Assembly (NCBI GenBank): GCA_019096065.1
Contig: JAGUCH010000004.1
Location: forward strand, 868,001-932,000
DNA: 64,000 bases
Direction of reading: 5' to 3'
From: Paracyclopina nana
Taxonomy: Eukaryota > Arthropoda > Copepoda > Cyclopoida > Cyclopettidae
Shown: piece by piece, positions 44,675 through 56,800 of the stretch
Numbering within the stretch: position 1 is the stretch's first letter
Layout of the letters: every line of letters starts with the position of its first letter
The notes under the pieces: generated by a model
Seen by the model: only the letters and a program-made list of their open reading frames with translations
Told to the model about the DNA's origin: nothing
The model's database searches: none
Program-made: the position numbers and the translations under genes

Positions 44675-44800
44675 CTATCTAACTTGAAACTCAATCCTTG
44701 CAAAAAGCCACAAGTGTTGAATGAATGTCCTGCCATCATCCAAGATTTGCTTTAAACAATTATATGTAAAATAGTAAGAGCCACTAAGTGAATGCAATGA
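44675..44800 (-). CDS. Probable terminal exon of the TSP1/PAN gene
   Basis: The acceptor TTTTTTGCAG is followed by 41 open codons and a TAG stop, in the frame handed on by the previous exon. There is no recognisable domain and only one cysteine. Supported only by frame and splice signals. Confidence 0.45.
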   Translation of the reverse strand, partial: SLHSLSGSYYFTYNCLKQILDDGRTFIQHLWLFARIEFQVR

Positions 44801-47800
44801 CTGCAAAAAAGGGAAAGCATTTTGTCAGCTGATGCACTTTTTTATAATCCCCGCAAAATTTTAGCAATCAAGCTTCTAAAAAACTTGCAAAGAATTTCCA
44901 AAATTCTTACCTTGAGATTGCAATTGCAATACTTAACTCTATAAAGTTGAATCAGATGGCGCTGGATGTACATTTGATGTAATAAGACTAATATCAGAAA
45001 CCTCAATGGCAATTGAGATCACTTGAATCAAACTAAGCAGAAAATCAACCTGGATCTGGACAGCTGTGATTGTTGCAAGGAGATTGCTGAAAGTTGATGC
45101 CACTGCATGACAATCCCCTAAATCTTGGCACAGGGTTATCACAGTATCTGAAATGACTTTGTATGCCACCACCACAACTGGCAGAGCACATTCCCAGTGT
45201 CCACTCAGACCATTCTCCATGAACTAAGAGAAAGTTGTTATTTTCTTTATCAATCAAATAGCTATTGCAAAATTACTTGGACAAGCTTTTGGACCGGAAA
45301 GAGCTGTATTTATCCTAGAGATCTTCTTTTTTTGTGTGTATTCAAACAAACTGCAAATTGCAGAGTCATTGAAACCAGTCATCTTTAAAGTGACCAATTC
45401 ACATTTCTTGTGTTTGGTGCACTCATCACGACACCCTTTGAAATTAGCAGGCGAAAACTCAATCAATTGGACCAAGGGAGTTGATTCATACTCAGCAAGT
45501 TCAAGACAGTCATCTTAAACAAATCAAAACTGTGCATCTGCACCATAATTTAAAAATATGATATCACCTTGAGAGCAATGCTGACAAAATTCATAACTCA
45601 TGTTGGATCCTGTGCAACTAACCTCAGTAGGATCAAGACAATATCTGACTGAAGACATAACGCAAGTTTCAGAGCAGTTTGTGTATGGTTCAAAATCACT
45701 CCAACCAAATTGAGCTAAAAAGAAAAATTAAAGCTTCTCATGAGAACATTCCATTACAACCTTGCATTAACAATGTCTATCATATATCAAATGGAAAAAA
45801 CCTTATGAATAAACGGACACAAACATGCTGTGACTTATCAAGTTCAAACGGGTATACTGGTTAAAGGCTAATAGGTTAAAGGCTAATTGGTAAAAGGCCA
45901 ATCGACCAAAGGCAAGATTGGTAAAAGGCTATATAAAAAAGGCAAATAGCAGATGTTCCATTAGTGATAGTGTTTGATTGGTAGACAACATATCTCCACT
46001 TTTCATTTTACAAACAAGACTTACTTGTCAAGGCTTGGCTGACCAAGCTGATTTAAATTGTTAAGAATAAGCAAGATTTGATCCTTCAGTCACCAAGGAA
46101 CTTCCCTGAATGTTCCTTTCCAAATCAGTGAAGTATTTAAAGAACAGATAGCCAGTTATATGAAGCTGATCATGCAAGCTAGCTTGACCAGGGCCATCTC
46201 TACCGAGCAATCCTGACAGACAATTCAACTTAAGAATTACAAAACTTCTGGCTGTTTGAAAGAGCTTTTAGGGAAATTACTGAATCCAGACATTAAAAAG
46301 ATTAGTTTAGTGCATATATTTCAATTAACCACCAAAGTATGGTGCTGGAACTTCAATGATTGAAATAGATGTCATTCAATGTTTTTGTACACTTGTATTA
46401 TTTTCAGTTTAGCCTTTACTTTTTGGTAGCCTTTCTCCAATCTAGCCTTTGGCCAATTAGCCTTTCCCCATTTAGCCTTTAACCAATTAGCCTTACACCA
46501 AATTGCCTTTAACCATTTAGCCTTTAACCAGTAGAGCCGTGCAAACTAGGAAAAGGCGTCCATAAATGGACAGCAGAGGGCGGGCCTACGGAGGTATTTG
46601 AAGGTAGCCCTTTATTTTATTAAGAAATGGGAAGCATGCTTCACAGGTAGCTAGGAGTTGAAAGTGTAGCTCATTTCTGTTTTACATTGCATTGATAGAA
46701 ATTCTTGATCTGTGCTAGAATAAGAAAAAATGCAACTGATTAAATTTGATTTATCATGAAAGCAGTATTTCGTGGTATATAGTCTTTTGTCTAACCAATG
46801 AAGAATCCAAGTGAAGTCAATTCAACTTTAGTTCGTCTTTCTTGTCTAACCCAATACATGTCTGTCCTGGTCTATCCAAGGAGCATGTGTTCTAACAGTT
46901 GCACTATGGCCACTGGGCTAAATGCGGCGAAACACATAATTTGCTAGATGTAGGGGCAATCCCAAACTGTTGCTCAACATTTTGTTTGAATTAAAATGCT
47001 CATGAATTGTGTGATGCTTATATGGCTCAGTGACAGAGTGTCAGATTGCATTAGTCCCTGTTGTCGAGGGTCAATAGGGCCCCCTATTGTGAAACACAAA
47101 TAGAACTAGTATCAACGCAGCAGCGTAGCAAAGGGAAACCACGTTTTTTGAGTTTTTCTTGAGACCTATGCAGTATTTTCGAAAATGATGAAAGTAAACT
47201 CATTAGTATTTTTGTCAGCAACAATTTTGGTGAAAAAATCTCTGTTTGTGCATGGCATATTCACCCAAAAACTCAATATCCATTGGAACTATGCTAGTGG
47301 CAAAAAGAAAATTCTGTGAAAACAGGAACATTTTGCAAATGTCTTGAAATGACAACTCATGTGATGGTTTTATGGTGCAATATCATCAGTTTTTATATGA
47401 AAGCAAAAGGAAAAGGTGCTTCATTCAGAAGCCTAAGTTCAGCGGAGGAATTTTCTGAAACACTGGAAATGAGCTCCCTCTATATTTTCTTATGCTCAAA
47501 TGCATGGTTTATACTGTCTGACCCTGGTTCCAATCTATTAAGAGCCAAACATTTTTTCTGGGCGACATAGGTCACATCAGAATGTGGAGGGCGGGCCTTT
47601 CGCCCACCCTCAAAAAATTATGACAGTGGGTAGGCATTCAGCCCCCTCCCACTAATATATTGCTCTTTTTAAAATTTCCTTTTTACATAAAGCACTTAAT
47701 ATGAAACTAGAACCATCTGACCGTTCAAAATTGGACAGTGCAGGAATCAAAAGTTTGTGTTATGGATTCATCAATTTTGAGGCTTAATGGGTATAGTTGG

Positions 47801-50800
47801 AAAGCTTGAACCTTTGGCACCTTTGGACATCTTTTTTGTTTTCTGACAAAATGAAAAATATTATTGTGAATTCCGCGTGACAGCAAAAAATAAATGCTGC
47901 ATCAGTGTGTTGTATCAATTTTCTGGGTTGCCTAGGGAAAATTGAGTTTTCCCAATTTTTCCTCTTTCAATTGATTTTTTCTACTTTGATTAAAAGATGG
48001 AAAAAGGCTCAATCTTTCCAACAATATCATTTAAAAATCCTGTATTTCTTGAATATGTGACAAAAAGTTTAGATTCCCGTACCGTCCAATTTTGAACGGT
48101 CAGACTGTATAAAAAGAAATAATGGTGGCTCATTGGTTGATAGTGGGACTTGCATTCAGAGTGATGTGGATTCAAACCCCATAGAAGACAAAGAACTATT
48201 TCTCATTTTTTAAGAGAAGGAATTTACTTCCAGGTCGATTTTATTGTGCAGTTTCCTGTCTCAAAAAGGGGAATGACATAAGTCACATCCAAAAGTGAAG
48301 GGCAGGCATTTTGCCCACTCCCAAAAATAAGCATCAATCACATTGTATATAGTATTTCAGTTTGTTTTTAATTGGATGAATGTTTCTATCCCATCTTTGG
48401 CAAAACAATAACTGCCACATTCAGCCCAAAAGCCTACAGTCACTGGGCTGAAAGCGGACGACATAAATAATTTACTCGCGGTGGAGGCAATCCTGAACAT
48501 ATGTTCAACTTTTTCATTGAATGAAACTGCCCAAAGTTTTGGAATTTTTTTGTGATGCTTTGGTGGCTCAGTGACAGAGTGTCAGATTACAATGCAGTCA
48601 AAGCCAGGTTCAAATCCAGTAACAGGCAGTTATATTCCTGTCTTTTTCTGGATTACAATTTACTTCCCGGTAAATTTCCTGGTGCAATTTCCTAGTGCAG
48701 GGGAGCGACATAGGAAACAGCAAAATGTGGAGGGCAGGCATTCAGCCCACCCTCTAAAAATAAATAAAAATAAAAAATATAGTTATAAAGAAAAAAGCAC
48801 AACAAAGAACTACATACCTGAAGAGCATTGGACCAATTCAGCAGTGAGCCCATCACAAGAGGGGCCCCCAAATGTTGGCTCTGGATTGGTGCATGTTCTG
48901 TTCCTTGGCTTGACCCATGTCTTGTTCTCTGTCTCAAAGCAAAGCTCATCAGAGCTTTCAGTCCAGTTGGCTGTTTTGTTTGCTGTTTCAAAACAGAACT
49001 CATCCAAACTAACTGTCCAAGCACTCCATCCACCAGGCACTGAAAGAACATTGGGTGAGCATTGCAGAAAATTAAGGACACAGTGGGAAAGACCTACCTG
49101 GAAGGCACTGCACAAATTCATTAGTGAGCCCATCACAAGAAGGGCCCCCAAATGTTGGCTCTGGATTGGTGCATGTTCTGTTCCTTGGCTTGACCCATGT
49201 CTTGTTCTCTGTCTCAAAGCAAAGCTCATCAGAGCTTTCAGTCCAGTTGGACCAACCACCACCAGCTGAAAGCACAAGTTTGAAGACATTTGATGAGAAA
49301 AGGGAGCCATTGTGATGCTCTTGATAGATTACTTGGAGTGCACAAAACCATTTCCTCCGCAGATCCTGTGCATTTGCCACCATAGAGTGGCTGAGGATTG
49401 GTGCAGGTTCTGCTTTTGGGCTTCACCCATGTTTTGTTTGCTGTTTCAAAACAGAACTCATCCAAACTAAGTGTCCAAGCACTCCATCCACCAGGCACTG
49501 AAAGAACATTGGGTGAGCATTGCAGAAAATTAAGGACACAGTGGGAAAGAACTACCTGGAGGGCATTGCACCAATTCAGCAGTGAGCCCATCACAAGAGG
49601 GGCCCCCCAATGTTGGCTCTGGATTGGTGCATGTTCTGTTCCTTGGCTTGACCCATGTCTTGTTCTCTGTCTCAAAGCAAAGCTCATCAGAGCTTTCAGT
49701 CCAGTTGGACCAACCACCACCAGCTGAAAGCACAAGTTTGAAGACATGTGATGAGAAAAGGGAGACATTGTGATGCTCTTGATAATTTACTTGGAGTGCA
49801 CAAAACCATTTCCTCTGCAGATCCTGTGCATTTGCCACCATAGAGTGGCTCAGGATTGGTGCAGGTTCTGCTTTTGGGCTTCACCCATGTTTTGTTTGCT
49901 GTTTCAAAACAGAACTCATCCAAACTGACTGTCCAAGCACTCCATCCACCAGGCACTGAAAGAACATTGGGTGAGCATGGAAGAGAATTAAGGACACACT
50001 GTTAAGGAACTACCTGGAAGGCACTGCACCAATTCAGCAGTGAGCCCATCACAAGAGGGGCCCCCAAATGTTGGCTCTGGATTGGTGCATGTTCTGTTCC
50101 TTGGCTTGACCCATGTCTTGTTCTCTGTCTGAAGGCAAAGCTCATCAGAGCTTTCAGTCCAGTTGGACCAACCACCACCATCTGAAAGCACAAATTTGAA
50201 GACATGTGATGAGAAAAGGGAGCCATTGTGATGCTCTTGATAGATTACTTGGAGTGCACAAAACCATTTCCTCCGCAGATCCTGTGCATTTGCCACCATA
50301 GAGTGGCTCAGGATTGGTGCAGGTTCTGCTTTTGGGCTTCACCCATGTTTTGTTTGCTGTTTCAAAACAGAACTCATCCAAACTGACTGTCCAAGCACTC
50401 CATCCACCAGGCACTGAAAGAACATTGGGTGAGCATTGCTGAGAATAAAGCACACAGTGGGAAAGAACTACCTGGAGGGCATTGCACCAATTCAGCAGTA
50501 AGCCCATCACAAGAGGGGCCCCCAAATGTTGGCTCTGGATTGGTGCATGTTCTGTTCCTTGGCTTGACCCATGTCTTGTTCTCTGTCTCAAAGCAAAGCT
50601 CATCAGAGCTTTCAGTCCAGTTGGACCAACCACCACCAGCTGAAAGCACAAGTTTGAAGACATGTGATGAGAAAAGGGAGCCAATGTGGTGCTCTTGATA
50701 ATTTACTTGGAGTGCACATAATCATTTCCTCCGCAGACCCTGTGCATTGGCCACCATAGAGTGGCTGAGGATTGGTGCAGGTTCTGCTTTTGGGCTTCAC

Positions 50801-53800
50801 CCATGTTTTGTTTGCTGTTTCAAAACAGAACTCATCCAAACTAACTGTCCAAGCACTCCATCCACCAGGCACTGAAAGAACATTGTGTGAGCATTGCAGA
50901 AAATTTAGGACACAGTGGGAAAGAACTACTTGGAAGGCACTGCACAAATTCAGCAGTAAGCCCATCACAAGAGGGGCCCCCCAATGTTGGCTCTGGATTG
51001 GTGCATGTTCTGTTCCTTGGCTTGACCCATGTCTTGTTCTCTGTCTCAAAGCAAAGCTCATCAGAGCTTTCAGTCCAGTTGGACCAACCACCACCATCTG
51101 AAAGCACAAGTTTGAAGACATGTGATGAGAAAAGGGAGCCAATGTGGTGCTCTTGATAATTTACTTGGAGTGCACATAATCATTTCCTCCGCAGACCCTG
51201 TGCATTGGCCACCATAGAGTGGCTGAGGATTGGTGCAGGTTCTGCTTTTGGGCTTCACCCATGTTTTGTTTGCTGTTTCAAAACAGAACTCATCCAAACT
51301 AACTGTCCAAGCACTCCATCCACCAGGCACTGAAAGAACATTGTGTGAGCATTGCAGAAAATTTAGGACACAGTGGGAAAGAACTACTTGGAAGGCACTG
51401 CACAAATTCAGCAGTAAGCCCATCACAAGAGGGGCCCCCCAATGTTGGCTCTGGATTGGTGCATGTTCTGTTCCTTGGCTTGACCCATGTCTTGTTCTCT
51501 GTCTCAAAGCAAAGCTCATCAGAGCTTTCAGTCCAGTTGGACCAACCACCACCATCTGAAAGCACAAGTTTGAAGACATGTGATGAGAAAAGGGAGACAT
51601 TGTGATGCTCTTGATAATTTACTTGGAGTGCACAAAACCATTTCCTCTGCAGATCCTGTGCATTTGCCACCATAGAGTGGCTCAGGATTGGTGCAGGTTC
51701 TGCTTTTGGGCTTCACCCATGTTTTGTTTGCTGTTTCAAAACAGAACTCATCCAAACTGACTGTCCAAGCACTCCATCCACCAGGCACTGAAAGAACATT
51801 GGGTGAGCATTGCAGAAAATTAAGGACACAGTGGGAAAGACCTACCTGGAAGGCACTGCACAAATTCATTAGTGAGCCCATCACAAGAAGGGCCCCCAAA
51901 TGTTGGCTCTGGATTGGTGCATGTTCTGTTCCTTGGCTTGACCCATGTCTTGTTCTCTGTCTCAAAGCAAAGCTCATCAGAGCTTTCAGTCCAGTTGGAC
52001 CAACCACCACCAGCTGAAAGCACAAGTTTGAAGACATTTGATGAGAAAAGGGAGCCATTGTGATGCTCTTGATAGATTACTTGGAGTGCACAAAACCATT
52101 TCCTCCGCAGATCCTGTGCATTTGCCACCATAGAGTGGCTGAGGATTGGTGCAGGTTCTGCTTTTGGGCTTCACCCATGTTTTGTTTGCTGTTTCAAAAC
52201 AGAACTCATCCAAACTAAGTGTCCAAGCACTCCATCCACCAGGCACTGAAAGAACATTGGGTGAGCATTGCAGAAAATTAAGGACACAGTGGGAAAGAAC
52301 TACCTGGAGGGCATTGCACCAATTCAGCAGTGAGCCCATCACAAGAGGGGCCCCCCAATGTTGGCTCTGGATTGGTGCATGTTCTGTTCCTTGGCTTGAC
52401 CCATGTCTTGTTCTCTGTCTCAAAGCAAAGCTCATCAGAGCTTTCAGTCCAGTTGGACCAACCACCACCATCTGAAAGCACAAGTTTGAAGACATGTGAT
52501 GAGAAAAGGGAGCCATTGTGATGCTCTTGATAGATTACTTGGAGTGCACAAAACCATTTCCTCCGCAGATCCTGTGCATTTACCACCATAGAGTGGCTCA
52601 GGATTGGTGCAGTTTCTGCTTTTGGGCTTCACCCATGTTTTGTTTGCTGTTTCAAAACAGAACTCATCCAAACTGACTGTCCAAGCACTCCATCCACCAG
52701 GCACTGAAAGAACATTGGGTGAGCATTGCTGAGAATTAAGGACACAGAGGGAAAGAACTACCTGGAGGGCATTGCACCAATTCAGCAGTAAGCCCATCAC
52801 AAGAGGGGCCCCCAAATGTTGGCTCTGGATTGGTGCATGTTCTGTTCCTTGGCTTGACCCATGTCTTGTTCTCTGTCTCAAAGCAAAGCTCATCAGAGCT
52901 TTCAGTCCAGTTGGACCAACCACCACCAGCTGAAAGCACAAGTTTGAAGACATGTGATGAGAAAAGGGAGACATTGTGATGCTCTTGATAATTTACTTGG
53001 AGTGCACAAAACCATTTCCTCTGCAGATCCTGTGCATTTGCCACCATAGAGTGGCTCAGGATTGGTGCAGGTTCTGCTTTTGGGCTTCACCCATGTTTTG
53101 TTTGCTGTTTCAAAACAGAACTCATCCAAACTGACTGTCCAAGCACTCCATCCACCAGGCACTGAAAGAACATTGGGTGAGCATTGCAGAAAATTAAGGA
53201 CACAGTGGGAAAGACCTACCTGGAAGGCACTGCACAAATTCATTAGTGAGCCCATCACAAGAAGGGCCCCCAAATGTTGGCTCTGGATTGGTGCATGTTC
53301 TGTTCCTTGGCTTGACCCATGTCTTGTTCTCTGTCTCAAAGCAAAGCTCATCAGAGCTTTCAGTCCAGTTGGACCAACCACCACCAGCTGAAAGCACAAG
53401 TTTGAAGACATGTGATGAGAAAAGGGAGCCAATGTGGTGCTCTTGATAATTTACTTGGGGTGCACATAATCATTTCCTCCGCAGATCCTGTGCATTGGCC
53501 ACCATAGAGTGGCTGAGGATTGGTGCAGGTTCTGCTTTTGTGCTTCACCCATGTTTTGTTTGCTGTTTCAAAACATAACTCATCCAAATTGACTGTCCAA
53601 GCACTCCATCCACCAGGCACTGAAAGAACATTGGGTGAGCATGGAAGAGAATTAAGGAAACACTGTTAAGGAACTACCTGGAAGGCACTGCACCAATTCA
53701 GCAGAGAGCCCATCACAAGAGGGGCCCCCAAATGTTGGCTCTGGATTGGTGCATGTTCTGTTCCTTGGCTTGACCCATGTCTTGTTCTCTGTCTCAAAGC

Positions 53801-56800
53801 AAAGCTCATCAGAGCTTTCAGTCCAGTTGGACCAACCACCACCAGCTGAAAGCACAAGTTTGAAGACATGTGATGAGAAAAGGGAGACATTGTGATGCTC
53901 TTGATAGATTACTTGGAGTGCACAAAACCATTTCCTCCGCAGATCCTGTGCATTTGCCACCATAGAGTGGCTCAGGATTGGTGCAGGTTCTGCTTTTGGG
54001 CTTCACCCATGTTTTGTTTGCTGTTTCAAAACAGAACTCATCCAAACTGACTGTCCAAGCACTCCATCCACCAGGCACTGAAAGAACATTGGGTGAGCAT
54101 GGAAGAGAATTAAGGACACACTGTTAAGGAACTACCTGGAAGGCACTGCACCAATTCAGCAGTGAGCCCATCACAAGAGGGGCCCCCAAATGTTGGCTCT
54201 GGATTGGTGCATGTTCTGTTCCTTGGCTTGACCCATGTCTTGTTCTCTGTCTGAAGGCAAAGCTCATCAGAGCTTTCAGTCCAGTTGGACCAACCACCAC
54301 CATCTGAAAGCACAAGTTTGAAGACATGTGATGAGAAAAGGGAGCCATTGTGATGCTCTTGATAGATTACTTGGAGTGCACAAAACCATTTCCTCCGCAG
54401 ATCCTGTGCATTTGCCACCATAGAGTGGCTCAGGATTGGTGCAGGTTCTGCTTTTGGGCTTCACCCATGTTTTGTTTGCTGTTTCAAAACAGAACTCATC
54501 CAAACTAAGTGTCCAATCACTCCATCCACCAGGCACTGAAAGAACATTGGGTGAGCATTGCAGAAAATTAAGGACACAGTGGGAAAGAACTACCTGGAGG
54601 GCATTGCACCAATTCAGCAGTGAGCCCATCACAAGAGGGGCCCCCCAATGTTGGCTCTGGATTGGTGCATGTTCTGTTCCTTGGCTTGACCCATGTCTTG
54701 TTCTCTGTCTCAAAGCAAAGCTCATCAGAGCTTTCAGTCCAGTTGGACCAACCACCACCATCTGAAAGCACAAGTTTGAAGACATGTGATGAGAAAAGGG
54801 AGCCATTGTGATGCTCTTGATAGATTACTTGGAGTGCACAAAACCATTTCCTCCGCAGATCCTGTGCATTTGCCACCATAGAGTGGCTCAGGATTGGTGC
54901 AGGTTCTGCTTTTGGGCTTCACCCATGTTTTGTTTGCTGTTTCAAAACAGAACTCATCCAAACTGACTGTCCAAGCACTCCATCCACCAGGCACTGAAAG
55001 AACATTGGGTGAGCATGGAAGAGAATTAAGGACACACTGTTAAGGAACTACCTGGAAGGCACTGCACCAATTCAGCAGTGAGCCCATCACAAGAGGGGCC
55101 CCCAAATGTTGGCTCTGGATTGGTGCATGTTCTGTTCCTTGGCTTGACCCATGTCTTGTTCTCTGTCTGAAGGCAAAGCTCATCAGAGCTTTCAGTCCAG
55201 TTGGACCAACCACCACCATCTGAAAGCACAAATTTGAAGACATGTGATGAGAAAAGGGAGCCATTGTGATGCTCTTGATAGATTACTTGGAGTGCACAAA
55301 ACCATTTCCTCCGCAGATCCTGTGCATTTGCCACCATAGAGTGGCTCAGGATTGGTGCAGGTTCTGCTTTTGGGCTTCACCCATGTTTTGTTTGCTGTTT
55401 CAAAACAGAACTCATCCAAACTAACTGTCCAAGCACTCCATCCACCAGGCACTGAAAGAACATTGGGTGAGCATTGCAGAAAATTAAGGACACAGTGGGA
55501 AAGAACTACCTGGAAGGCACTGCACCAATTCAGCAGTAAGCCCATCACAAGAGGGGCCCCCCAATGTTGGCTCTGGATTGGTGCATGTTCTGTTCCTTGG
55601 CTTGACCCATGTCTTGTTCTCTGTCTCAAAGCAAAGCTCATCAGAGCTTTCAGTCCAGTTGGACCAACCACCACCATCTGAAAGCACAAATTTGAAGACA
55701 TGTGATGAGAAAAGGGAGCCATTGTGATGCTCTTGATAGATTACTTGGAGTGCACAAAACCATTTCCTCTGCAGATCCTGTGCATTTGCCACCATAGAGT
55801 GGTTCAGGATTGGTGCAGGTTCTGCTTTTGGGCTTCACCCATGTTTTGTTTGCTGTTTCAAAACAGAACTCATCCAAACTGACTGTCCAAGCACTCCATC
55901 CACCAGGCACTGAAAGAACATTGGGTGAGCATTGCTTAGAATAAAGCACACAGTGGGAAAGAACTACCTGGAGGGCATTGCACCAATTCAGCAGTAAGCC
56001 CATCACAAGAGGGGCCCCCAAATGTTGGCTCTGGATTGGTGCATGTTCTGTTCCTTGGCTTGACCCATGTCTTGTTCTCTGTCTCAAAGCAAAGCTCATC
56101 AGAGCTTTCAGTCCAGTTGGACCAACCACCACCAGCTGAAAGCACAAGTTTGAAGACATGTGATGAGAAAAGGGAGCCATTGTGATGCTCTTGATAGATT
56201 ACTTGGAGTGCACAAAACCATTTCCTCCGCAGATCCTGTGCATTTGCCACCATAGAGTGGCTGAGGATTGGTGCAGGTTCTGCTTTTGGGCTTCACCCAT
56301 GTTTTGTTTGCTGTTTCAAAACAGAACTCATCCAAACTAACTGTCCAAGCACTCCATCCACCAGGCACTGAAAGAACATTGTGTGAGCATTGCAGAAAAT
56401 TTAGGACACAGTGGGAAAGAACTACTTGGAAGGCACTGCACAAATTCAGCAGTAAGCCCATCACAAGAGGGGCCCCCCAATGTTGGCTCTGGATTGGTGC
56501 ATGTTCTGTTCCTTGGCTTGACCCATGTCTTGTTCTCTGTCTCAAAGCAAAGCTCATCAGAGCTTTCAGTCCAGTTGGACCAACCACCACCATCTGAAAG
56601 CACAAGTTTGAAGACATGTGATGAGAAAAGGGAGACATTGTGATGCTCTTGATAATTTACTTGGAGTGCACAAAACCATTTCCTCTGCAGATCCTGTGCA
56701 TTTGCCACCATAGAGTGGCTCAGGATTGGTGCAGGTTCTGCTTTTGGGCTTCACCCATGTTTTGTTTGCTGTTTCAAAACAGAACTCATCCAAACTGACT

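Larger units (their letters stand above)
45715..48817. other. 3.1-kb intron filled with repeats
   Basis: This lies between the TSP1-like exon and the chimeric exon. It contains two foldback elements and several SINE-type repeats, listed separately. I saw no further exon in it. Confidence 0.5.
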
